A stretch of 52,020 nt of DNA from an uncultured Lachnospiraceae bacterium. Its GTDB lineage: Bacteria > Bacillota > Clostridia > Lachnospirales > Lachnospiraceae. The notes under the pieces were generated by a model. That model did not search any database. It worked only from the letters and a program-made list of their open reading frames with translations, and had not been told where the DNA came from. Numbering within the stretch: position 1 is the stretch's first letter; the number at the start of each line of letters is the position of its first letter. The stretch lies in contig CANQGA010000003.1 in assembly GCA_947600145.1 (NCBI GenBank), positions 1 to 52,020 of the forward strand, read 5' to 3'. This document shows positions 1-7,407 of this stretch, piece by piece. The position numbers and the translations under genes were made by a program.

Positions 1-326
1 TTATCGCAGTGGTTGACCGGGATCAGGATCCGTTTCGCGCCGCTTTGGGCCACAGCCAGCGCCATGGCGGGAGTGATCTCTCCATACAGCGCGTCGGCGA
101 TCACGATGCCGATGGGCCCGATGATCACATCCGCCTTCCGGCAGCCCACGATCACCGCGTTCTCACCGGTGGCGGCGTGGTCAGCCCCGGCCCTCAGCAT
201 GGCCGATGCCGCCGCCGAATTTGTCCCGACGGCGGTAATGACCGCGTCCGGCAGGCTCTTTTTCACGGCCGCCACCAGCTGCCGCCCGATGCCGCCGCCC
301 TGGGCGTCAATAATAAGCACATTCAT
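1..326 (-). CDS. DUF3842 family protein (3' end cut by window)
   Basis: Starts at the ATG at 326 and runs off the left edge after 108 codons. It was missed by the ORF track because the stop lies outside. The N-terminus has a nucleotide-binding-like beta strand and glycine loop (MNVLIIDAQGGGIG), followed by GTNSAAASAMLRAGA and a VIIGPIGIVIADALYGEITP segment, a pattern I recognise as the small DUF3842 family of Clostridia. Its biochemical role is unknown; the Rossmann-like start suggests nucleotide or cofactor binding, which is inference. It lies 22 bp downstream of the aldo/keto reductase gene on the same strand, so the two are probably co-transcribed. Confidence 0.85.
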   Translation of the reverse strand, partial: MNVLIIDAQGGGIGRQLVAAVKKSLPDAVITAVGTNSAAASAMLRAGADHAATGENAVIVGCRKADVIIGPIGIVIADALYGEITPAMALAVAQSGAKRILIPVNHCD

Positions 327-348
327 CCTTCCACCGTCCCAGCCCTTC

Positions 349-1470
349 TCAATGGTCAAAACACTTCGAGACCTTCTTCAGGTTCTCGATGACCGGCAGA
401 TGCTGCGGGCATACGCCCTCGCACTGGCCGCAGCCGACGCAGTCCCGCGCCCGGCCGAATTTCAGCGCAAGCACGTCGTAGCTGGCGAAGCTGGAGGTCC
501 AGCCCTTCTCTTCCATATTTTCCCGCTGCACCGCGTTATACAGAGAGAAATACTGGGGGATCGCGATCTTCATCGGGCACCCGGACGTGCAGTAGGAACA
601 GCCCGTGCACGGGATCGCGGTCTGACTGTTGATGATCGCCGCGGCCTTATGGCAGATCTCCTTCTCCTCATCGGTAAGCGGCTTAAAATCATTCATAGAA
701 CTGATATTGTCCTTCATCTGTTCCACGTCCGACATGCCGGATAGCACCACCATCACATGGTCCAGAGAAGCCGCGTAGCGCAGCGCCCAGCTTGGCACGG
801 ACCTGTCCGGATCGTGATCCTTAAACAGCTTCTCCGCCTCCGCCGGGACGCGGGCCAATGTGCCGCCCTTCACCGGTTCCATCACGATCACCGGCTTGCC
901 GTGCTTTGCGGCCGTCTCATAGCAGGCCCTTGACTGGATCCACTCGCTCTCCCAGTCCAGATAGTTGATCTGCAGCTGGACGAACTCCATCTCCGGGTAC
1001 TTCGTCAGAAGCTCATCCAGAAGCTCGGCGGAATCATGGAACGAAAAACCCGCGTGCCGGACAAGCCCCTGGGCCTTCTTCTCCAGAAGCCAGTTGAAAC
1101 AGTCGTATTTCTCATACTTCGGCAGCATTGCGCTCTCGATCCCATGGAGCAGATAATAGTCAAAATACCCGGCGCCGGTCTGCTCAAGCTGCTCGTTAAA
1201 CACCCGGTCCCGATCCTCAAACGAATCGAAAAATCCCGCGTGAAGCTTGGTCGCCAGCGTAAAGCTGTCCCTCGGGTACCGGTCCACCAGCGCCTTCTTC
1301 GCCACGCTCTGGCTGGCGAACCCGTTATACATGATCGCGGTGTCAAAATATGTAAATCCGTTCTCCATGAACAGATCCACCATCTCCTTCACCTGCTCGA
1401 TATCCACGTCGGCCGCGTTTGTCTTATCCAGCGTCGGCATGCGCATCAGGCCAAAACCAAGTTTCTTCAT
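349..1470 (-). CDS. aldo/keto reductase with C-terminal 2x[4Fe-4S] ferredoxin domain
   Basis: A 373-residue protein. The N-terminal 270 residues form the AKR TIM barrel, with catalytic residues visible as the D and Y of YFDTAIMY, the K of ATKLH and the H of YYLLHG. The C-terminal 90 residues carry two cysteine clusters, CTGCSYCTSGCP and CVGCGQCEGVCP, typical of two [4Fe-4S] centres. It is likely a cytoplasmic oxidoreductase passing electrons between ferredoxin-type carriers and a carbonyl substrate; the substrate cannot be read from sequence. I chose the ATG at 1470 over the ORF-track start because AGGAGG lies just upstream and the family begins at this point (MKKLGFGLMRMP). It is a diverged tandem copy of the gene at 1497-2609, which lies 26 bp upstream in the same operon. 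Confidence 0.93.
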   Translation of the reverse strand: MKKLGFGLMRMPTLDKTNAADVDIEQVKEMVDLFMENGFTYFDTAIMYNGFASQSVAKKALVDRYPRDSFTLATKLHAGFFDSFEDRDRVFNEQLEQTGAGYFDYYLLHGIESAMLPKYEKYDCFNWLLEKKAQGLVRHAGFSFHDSAELLDELLTKYPEMEFVQLQINYLDWESEWIQSRACYETAAKHGKPVIVMEPVKGGTLARVPAEAEKLFKDHDPDRSVPSWALRYAASLDHVMVVLSGMSDVEQMKDNISSMNDFKPLTDEEKEICHKAAAIINSQTAIPCTGCSYCTSGCPMKIAIPQYFSLYNAVQRENMEEKGWTSSFASYDVLALKFGRARDCVGCGQCEGVCPQHLPVIENLKKVSKCFDH

Positions 1471-1496
1471 GTTGTTCCTCCTTTTATTTCTTTCAT

Positions 1497-2609
1497 TTAT
1501 TTCAGCATCTCCCCGCACTGCTTCAGGTAATCCACGATCGTAAGATGCTGCGGGCAGGAACGCTCACACTGACGGCACGCAATGCAGTCGGAAGCCCTGC
1601 TGCCTTCCGGAATCCTGCCGTACTGCTCCTTCGCCTGAGCCGTCTGGCCATTGCCCAGCTGCAGGTTGGCGGCGGCGAAGATATCCGGGATGGGGATCTG
1701 CTTCGGACAGCCGTCCGTACAGTAATGACAGGCCGTGCAGGGGATCTCCGCGGAATTGCCCAGGAGCTTCTGCGCCTGGCGGATGATCTTCTGCTCCTCC
1801 TCGTTCAGAGGCTGAAAATCCTTCATATAGGAAATATTATCCTTCATCTGCTCCACGCTGGACATCCCGGAGAGCACGGTGATAATGCCGTCCAGGGACG
1901 CCGCGAAACGGATCGCCCACGACGCCGGGGACATCTCCGGCGCGTAATCCTGCATGAGCTTCCGCACCTCCTTCGGCGGGTTGGCCAGCTTGCCGCCCTT
2001 CACCGGCTCCATCACAACGATGGATTTGCCGTGCCTGCGCGCCACCTCATAGTTGGCGCGGGAGCTGACATTCGGATTGTTCCAGTCGGCGTAGTTGATC
2101 TGGAGCTGGACGAAATCCACCTCCGGATGTTCGTTCAGCAGCTGATCCAGAAGCTCCGGCCCGGAATGGAACGAAAAACCGAAATGCCTGATCAGCCCTT
2201 CCTCCTTCCGCTCCTTGACGAAGTCCCAGATATGATATTTGTCATATCTGGTGTAGGTGTTCGTCATCAGGCAATGGAGCAGATAGTAATCAAAATACCC
2301 CGCGCCGGTGCGCTCCAGACTCTTGTAGAACTGCTCCCTGGCGCTCTTCTCATTATGGCACATCAGAAACGCGTTAAGCTTGGTCGCCAGCGTATAGGAA
2401 TCCCTGGGATAGCGGTCCACAAGCGCTTTCCTGATATCCTGCTCGGAAGTGCCGTAGACAAAAGCGGTATCAAAATAAGTAAAACCGGCTTCCATGAACA
2501 GATCGACCATTTTCTTCACCTGTTCGAGATCGGTAAGCAGAACCTTCCTCGGCAGACGCATCAGTCCGAACCCCAGCTTCGGGGTCTCCCGGCCAAAATA
2601 ATCCTGCAT
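1497..2609 (-). CDS. aldo/keto reductase with C-terminal 2x[4Fe-4S] ferredoxin domain (tandem paralogue)
   Basis: A 370-residue paralogue of the following gene with the same architecture: AKR barrel (YFDTAFVY, ATKLN, YYLLHC), then CTACHYCTDGCP and CIACRQCERSCP for two [4Fe-4S] clusters. The start at 2609 is preceded by GGAGG at 8 bp spacing, whereas the ORF-track start extends into the leader. The two copies probably act on related substrates or form a pair, but nothing here identifies the substrate. The neighbouring operon degrades galactans, so a sugar or sugar-acid carbonyl is possible (inference). A TATAAT -10 box at 2734-2739 suggests this is the first gene of the AKR-AKR-DUF3842 transcript. 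Confidence 0.93.
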   Translation of the reverse strand: MQDYFGRETPKLGFGLMRLPRKVLLTDLEQVKKMVDLFMEAGFTYFDTAFVYGTSEQDIRKALVDRYPRDSYTLATKLNAFLMCHNEKSAREQFYKSLERTGAGYFDYYLLHCLMTNTYTRYDKYHIWDFVKERKEEGLIRHFGFSFHSGPELLDQLLNEHPEVDFVQLQINYADWNNPNVSSRANYEVARRHGKSIVVMEPVKGGKLANPPKEVRKLMQDYAPEMSPASWAIRFAASLDGIITVLSGMSSVEQMKDNISYMKDFQPLNEEEQKIIRQAQKLLGNSAEIPCTACHYCTDGCPKQIPIPDIFAAANLQLGNGQTAQAKEQYGRIPEGSRASDCIACRQCERSCPQHLTIVDYLKQCGEMLK

Positions 2610-2733
2610 GATACCTGTCCTCCTTCCATATCCTGACGCAGACGCGGTCATTCGACCGCATACCCCGTCAGCTTTCCGATGTCCGCCTTGCTCCAGAATT
2701 CATTTTCCCAGTAAAAATCTTCCTGCAGTTCCT

Positions 2734-2762
2734 ATTATAGTCCTTTCTTCTTCTCAATGGAA
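2734..2762 (-). promoter_or_regulatory. putative sigma-A promoter of the AKR operon
   Basis: On the minus strand, TTCCAT, a 17-bp spacer and a perfect TATAAT lie about 125 bp upstream of the first AKR start. The -35 box is poor, so the call rests on the -10 box and its position. Confidence 0.45.
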
Positions 2763-2776
2763 GCAAATTTTTACGC

Positions 2777-2825
2777 AAAGCAGCGGTTAACGCCCCCGCA
2801 AACGGAAAACGCTGACCGCTGCTTT
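2777..2825. terminator. 11-bp stem hairpin downstream of GH53 gene
   Basis: AAAGCAGCGGT pairs perfectly with ACCGCTGCTTT across a 27-nt loop. It lies 33 bp beyond the GH53 stop and upstream of the AKR promoter, where a transcription end is expected. The minus-strand 3' flank (GCGTAAAAATTTG) is not a clean U tract, so it may be a weak terminator or a 3'-end stabilising hairpin. Confidence 0.5.
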
Positions 2826-2857
2826 TCTTACGGCAGAACTGCTTGTCATTCCTTACG

Positions 2858-4567
2858 CTATGCGATCCTGACCAGAGAAAATCTTCGCATCATCCCATAC
2901 ATCGGCGGCGCGTCGATCCGCACGCCCACGGTGACCGTCCCTTCTTTCAACTCCAGATCCCCGATCCTGTAAAGCTCAAAGCCATGCTCCGTCGGATGGA
3001 TCACAAGCTCTTTCTCTTCCTCTCCGTACCGGGCAAACAGACGGACGTCTACTCCCGTAGTATCGGTTCCCTGAAACTCCGCCTGAAGACAGTATCGTCC
3101 CGCTTTCGTCACGACCGTCTCCTGGCTGATCCGAAACGAGAAATGTCTCGCGCATTCTACACGCAGCGCGTTGAGCGGCGGCGCCGGATACGGATCCACA
3201 AACTCGGGAAACAGCTGCGCGATCACTTCCTCTCCGCTGCTCTGGACCTGCCACCTGACCATTCCCTCGTCCCAATTCGGATCCTCCACCAGATTCACGC
3301 TGTCCGAAAGCTTCTTTTCCGCCCGGATCTCCATCTGTACAGGCCATTTCTCTTTTCCCACATATCCATGCACGACCGTGCTTCCGGCTTCCGTGCAGGA
3401 AACCGGACCGTTCTGCTGCCAGACTGCCTTCTCCTTCCGGATGCTTCCGTCCGCCAGCAGTACGGATACCGTCTCCGGCAGGGAAACGGTCTGTCCCACC
3501 TGTACCGCGGCCGGCTGCGGATCATATACCTTTACCCACTTATCCCTCTCCACATGCTCGCAGTCGAAGGAAAAGGCCTCGATCGCCTCCATCGCTTTTC
3601 CGTCCTCGTCCAGGATTCCCATATTGGCGGCCCAGTTGCCCACGCCCGCCTTCGGCGTGCATAAGGGTTCCCAGTAGAAGATCCCCTGTCCCATATGATC
3701 CGGCAGAGACGCCAGGATACTGGTGACCAGCTCGACGACCTGCCTCTGACCATGGGGATTTGCCGGGAATCCCGCTATCTTCTCCTGGATCTCGTCAATA
3801 AAGCCGTCTTCGCACTTTCTCCAGGCATGGGCGGTCTCCACGATCATGACCGGTTTATGATAATCCTGGATCAGCCGCTCCATCGTTTCCTTCAGATCCG
3901 TATACGTACCGTGCCAGAAAGGATAGTAAGACAGACCGATCAGATCAAAATCCTTCAGCCCCTCCTGAAAGGACTTCTCGAACCATTCCTTCAGGTAGAA
4001 ATATCTCCCTCCCTGATCCAGGTGGATCATGATCTTCAGATCCGGATCTCCCGCGGCCTTCGCCCCGTCGATCCCGGCATTGACCAGCTTTACCATCTGG
4101 CTGTAATTGGGCAGCTCCCCGTCCGGGAACATCAGACCGCACCGGATCTCGTTTCCGATCTGCACGACGTCCGGCATAACTCCCTGCTTTTTCAGCTCCA
4201 GGAGCGTATCCTTTGTATAATCGAAAACCGCCGCCTGCAGTTCTTCAAAGGACAGGTTCTGCCAGGCCTTCGGTTTATTCTGATGGCCCGGATCCGCCCA
4301 GAAATCCGAGTAATGAATATCCAGCATGAACTTCATGCCGTGCTCTTTGATCCGCTTTGCCATGGCAATGGTATGCTCCAGGTTGCAGTATCCGCCCGAG
4401 TGCTTAATATTTTCCGGAGTATGCCAGATGCGCAGCCGGATCGCGTTCACCCCATACTTCCCCACCAGATCAAACGGATCCATTACGGTTCCGTCCAGAT
4501 CCTTCGTCTGCATTCCTCCCGCCTCGCACTGGGGCAGGAACGAAATATCCATTCCTTTATAAAACAT
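2858..4567 (-). CDS. GH53 endo-beta-1,4-galactanase with C-terminal Ig-like and beta-sandwich domains
   Basis: A 569-residue protein. Residues 1-340 are a GH53 clan GH-A barrel: GMDISFLPQCE at the start, RLRIW, DIHYSDFWADPGHQNKPKAW, the acid/base Glu in VQIGNE (about residue 141) and the nucleophile Glu in VETAHAW (about residue 242). Residues 350-420 look like a bacterial Ig-like domain. Residues 430-569 form a jelly-roll-like module that could be a galactan-binding domain such as CBM61 (inference). GH53 enzymes cut beta-1,4-galactan of pectin and type I arabinogalactan. There is no signal peptide, so it probably acts on imported oligomers in the cytoplasm. GGAGGG precedes the start. It is the last gene of the galactan operon, 36 bp after the LacI gene. 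Confidence 0.92.
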   Translation of the reverse strand: MFYKGMDISFLPQCEAGGMQTKDLDGTVMDPFDLVGKYGVNAIRLRIWHTPENIKHSGGYCNLEHTIAMAKRIKEHGMKFMLDIHYSDFWADPGHQNKPKAWQNLSFEELQAAVFDYTKDTLLELKKQGVMPDVVQIGNEIRCGLMFPDGELPNYSQMVKLVNAGIDGAKAAGDPDLKIMIHLDQGGRYFYLKEWFEKSFQEGLKDFDLIGLSYYPFWHGTYTDLKETMERLIQDYHKPVMIVETAHAWRKCEDGFIDEIQEKIAGFPANPHGQRQVVELVTSILASLPDHMGQGIFYWEPLCTPKAGVGNWAANMGILDEDGKAMEAIEAFSFDCEHVERDKWVKVYDPQPAAVQVGQTVSLPETVSVLLADGSIRKEKAVWQQNGPVSCTEAGSTVVHGYVGKEKWPVQMEIRAEKKLSDSVNLVEDPNWDEGMVRWQVQSSGEEVIAQLFPEFVDPYPAPPLNALRVECARHFSFRISQETVVTKAGRYCLQAEFQGTDTTGVDVRLFARYGEEEKELVIHPTEHGFELYRIGDLELKEGTVTVGVRIDAPPMYGMMRRFSLVRIA

Positions 4568-4603
4568 TTAAACCCTCCGTCCGCATTTCACAAAATACGG
4601 TTC

Positions 4604-5587
4604 CTACTTCTTCTCCGTCGACTTTCTCATCAGGATCTCATAGTCAAGCATCGTCTTTTTCTGATACTCTCTTCCCTGCAGAAACTGGATCATCTGCTTT
4701 CCGATCACATTGCCTACGATCCGTGCCGAACAGTTTATTACCGTTACCTGCGGCATGAAGCTGTCCAGAGCGGAGCTGTTATACAGCGACGCGACCGCGA
4801 TATCCCCGGGAATGCTGTAGCCCTTGGCCTGAAGCCTTGACATCAGGCTGCTGCACAGGATGTCGTCCCCGCAGATCACGCACTCTATATTCTTATCCAT
4901 CATATCCTGGATCACGGAATCGCACAGATCCTTCCGGACTTTTCCGATATAGACCGCCTGATCCTCTCTCCGGAGCCCGTTTTTTAATATGGCGCTGCAA
5001 AACCCGTTATACCGGCTTCCGTTCACATGGATAGACAGATCGTCCATCACCAGGGCAAACTTTCGGAACCCTTTTCCGATCAGCATGGAGATCAGATTCT
5101 CCGCCGCGCCCTCATTATCGATATCCACCTGAATGACCTCGTCATACTCGCACAGCCCCGTAAGGCCCACCGGACATCCGGCTTTAAGCAGATACTGCAG
5201 CGCCTGATCATTCTCCAGACTGCTGGTCAGCAGGATCCCGTCCACTTTCTTCTGCTCCACCATTTTCCGGATGCTGGAAATATTCTGCGCCATACTGACC
5301 GTGATCATGGTGGTGTAGTCCAGCAGGGCGGTCGTTTCACATATGCCCAGCAGACATTCCAGAAAATACGGGTTCCCATTGACATATATGTCATTCGGAA
5401 ACACCACGCCCAGCGTTCTTGTCGCCGTATCCGTTCTCCTGTTTTCTTCGATGTTCAGTTCCTGCTCTCTCACAAAATTCCGGATCCTGGTCACCGTCTC
5501 CCTGCCGATCCTCCCTTTTCCGGACAATGCCCGGGAGACCGTGCTTTTCGACAATCCCAGTTCTCTCGCTATGTCTTCCTGTCTCAT
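4604..5587 (-). CDS. LacI/GalR family transcriptional regulator
   Basis: A 327-residue protein with an N-terminal helix-turn-helix (MRQEDIARELGLSKSTVSRALSGKG), a hinge helix region around residues 45-60 and a periplasmic-binding-protein-like effector domain. It lies inside the galactan operon, so it is the obvious candidate regulator, with a galacto-oligosaccharide or galactose as probable effector (inference). The ORF track starts at a TTG at 5593; the ATG at 5587 fits better, with AAGGG 6 bp upstream, directly after the TGA of the preceding esterase gene (translational coupling). The inverted repeats around the operon promoter at 14396-14424 could be its operators, but they lack the central CG common in LacI sites. 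Confidence 0.95.
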   Translation of the reverse strand: MRQEDIARELGLSKSTVSRALSGKGRIGRETVTRIRNFVREQELNIEENRRTDTATRTLGVVFPNDIYVNGNPYFLECLLGICETTALLDYTTMITVSMAQNISSIRKMVEQKKVDGILLTSSLENDQALQYLLKAGCPVGLTGLCEYDEVIQVDIDNEGAAENLISMLIGKGFRKFALVMDDLSIHVNGSRYNGFCSAILKNGLRREDQAVYIGKVRKDLCDSVIQDMMDKNIECVICGDDILCSSLMSRLQAKGYSIPGDIAVASLYNSSALDSFMPQVTVINCSARIVGNVIGKQMIQFLQGREYQKKTMLDYEILMRKSTEKK

Positions 5588-5589
5588 TA

Positions 5590-7386
5590 TCAACCCTTAA
5601 CCGTGCGCCCCATATAGGCAATCGTGCCGTCTTCATTCCTGGAGTACCTGCAGAAGAATTCATCCCACACCATCCGGGCCACTTCACGGGTATAGGTATG
5701 CGGCCACCCTTCCACACCGGTAAACCGCACCATCGGCACCTGCTCTGCGTTGCAGGAAATGATGTGGCGGTATATTCCGTTCTCATACCGCTGCGCCTGA
5801 CCCCAGTCTGTATGATTGCGTGCGCACAGTGTCCTGACTCCCGTCAGATTCCTTCCTCCTTCTGTCAGATTCCAGCCTTCGCCCATGTCGAACTCACCCA
5901 TGATGTACCAGACGGGCCTCTCTATACCGTCTTCCGGCACTTTCACTCCCGACCCGGGCAGATAGGACTCCATGCCGCCCACCGGCGCAAATGCCGCAAA
6001 TTTCTCCGGCATCAGCCGCATCAGGCACTGGGTCATCGCCGCGCCGTTGGAATGTCCGGTGAGATAGATCCGGGAGGTATCGATCGGATACTCGCTCTCC
6101 ATCACCTGCAGCAGACGCTTAAAATACAGGACGTCCCTCGCATCGGTATCCTCCTCGGTCACACCGCAGTCCCACCAGTTGGTAGGGCACATCGGCCTGT
6201 GATTCCCTTTGCTGTAAAATCGCTGGTTAAACCGCGGATACGCCGTGGTATACACGACGAAAAAGCCTCTCTCTTCCGCCACCGCGTGCCAGTATGTATT
6301 ATCCGCGAAAAACACCCCGTTACAGGAAAAGCCATGGCTCGCGATCACAAGCGGCAGCTTCCTCTCCGGATCCTTCTTATAAGCCGACGGCTCATAAATA
6401 TGGAACTGCCGTTTCAGCCCTCCGGCCTCGATGTCCCGGCGGATCAGCCCCAGCGTCTCCTCCGTTCCCGCGAACTGAACGTCCCCGTTCCCGCAGTCGC
6501 GCCAGCGCTTATATTGTGTCACGAAGCCCAGCATTCTGTCAACCAGTTCATTTCCCGCAAGCGGATTTTTCTCACTGTACCAGACTCTTTCCGCCCGCGC
6601 TCCCTGAATCGGATGCGCCCCGCCGCCGAACCGCGGGGCCCAGATCTGCGCCGCGTCATTCCGCACAGGCTCCCCTTCGCACTGATTCGCCTCTTTCATA
6701 AAGGCAAGAAGCCGTTTCCCGTCCTCGCTTCCGTCTATGATCCATGCCGGCAAAGAGCACTGCGCCTTCGATACTGACCGGTCGCCATCCGACGGAAGTC
6801 CCCTCAGCAGATGATCCACTTCCTCCGAGAATCCGGATTCCCCGGTCACCGCAAAAGCAGCCAACGTACTCCCATAGAGAATAGAAAACAAAGAGGCCAT
6901 GTAAGCGCCGCTTCCGAATCCCATTGCATAATGGGAGCATACCGTGGGAATACAGTACTGGTTATCCTGGGACTCCAAAAGGATCCTCAGTACAAAATCC
7001 ATGTCCTTTCCGGGTGACTGCCTATTCCAGTCCCCGTCCGGCGCGATAAACACACCTACCGTTTCATATTTCTCCAGAAGTCTTCCCCACTCACAGGTCT
7101 GATACAGCGCTTCCGCCGTCTGCCCCGCCCCCGCAAAGATGAATGCCAGATTTCCCGCGTGACGGGCTGTCGACGGCACATAAAAGCCGTATTCCCGCTC
7201 TTCTCCCTGCTGGTTTCTGACAGAACCATGATAGAATCCGGTATGGATCATACGGTATGGATCCTCCGGATCTACCTGCGGCTGTTCGATCTGTCTGGGC
7301 GGATTCCCGCCTGGCAGCCGCTCCTCCAGCGAATCTCTCAATCTGTTAAAATCCGATTTAAAATAAAAATAATTATAATCAGCCAT
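5590..7386 (-). CDS. two-module alpha/beta-hydrolase esterase (feruloyl/acetyl esterase-like), N-terminal module apparently inactive
   Basis: A 598-residue protein with two alpha/beta-hydrolase-like halves. The C-terminal half (about 310-598) resembles PHB-depolymerase/LpqC/feruloyl esterases: a VIASHG oxyanion region, nucleophile elbow GHSNG (Ser about 445), GEFDMG (Asp about 498) and GWPHTY (His about 562). The N-terminal half (about 40-260) has matching strands, but at the elbow position reads GFGSG, with glycine where the nucleophile serine should be, so it is probably a dead, structural or binding module. There is no signal peptide. Its place between GH35 and LacI genes suggests removal of acyl groups (acetyl or feruloyl) from imported pectic galactan oligomers. 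AAGGAGA precedes the start; it lies 21 bp from the GH35 stop. Confidence 0.82.
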   Translation of the reverse strand: MADYNYFYFKSDFNRLRDSLEERLPGGNPPRQIEQPQVDPEDPYRMIHTGFYHGSVRNQQGEEREYGFYVPSTARHAGNLAFIFAGAGQTAEALYQTCEWGRLLEKYETVGVFIAPDGDWNRQSPGKDMDFVLRILLESQDNQYCIPTVCSHYAMGFGSGAYMASLFSILYGSTLAAFAVTGESGFSEEVDHLLRGLPSDGDRSVSKAQCSLPAWIIDGSEDGKRLLAFMKEANQCEGEPVRNDAAQIWAPRFGGGAHPIQGARAERVWYSEKNPLAGNELVDRMLGFVTQYKRWRDCGNGDVQFAGTEETLGLIRRDIEAGGLKRQFHIYEPSAYKKDPERKLPLVIASHGFSCNGVFFADNTYWHAVAEERGFFVVYTTAYPRFNQRFYSKGNHRPMCPTNWWDCGVTEEDTDARDVLYFKRLLQVMESEYPIDTSRIYLTGHSNGAAMTQCLMRLMPEKFAAFAPVGGMESYLPGSGVKVPEDGIERPVWYIMGEFDMGEGWNLTEGGRNLTGVRTLCARNHTDWGQAQRYENGIYRHIISCNAEQVPMVRFTGVEGWPHTYTREVARMVWDEFFCRYSRNEDGTIAYMGRTVKG

Positions 7387-7407
7387 CCCCGTTCTCCTTA
7401 ATTCCTG

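Noticed and set aside
1419-2636. 405-residue plus-strand ORF
   Set aside because: Antisense to the second aldo/keto reductase; no domain seen.
5419-6777. 452-residue plus-strand ORF
   Set aside because: Antisense to the esterase and LacI genes, no recognisable domain and Pro/Arg/His-rich composition typical of a shadow frame.
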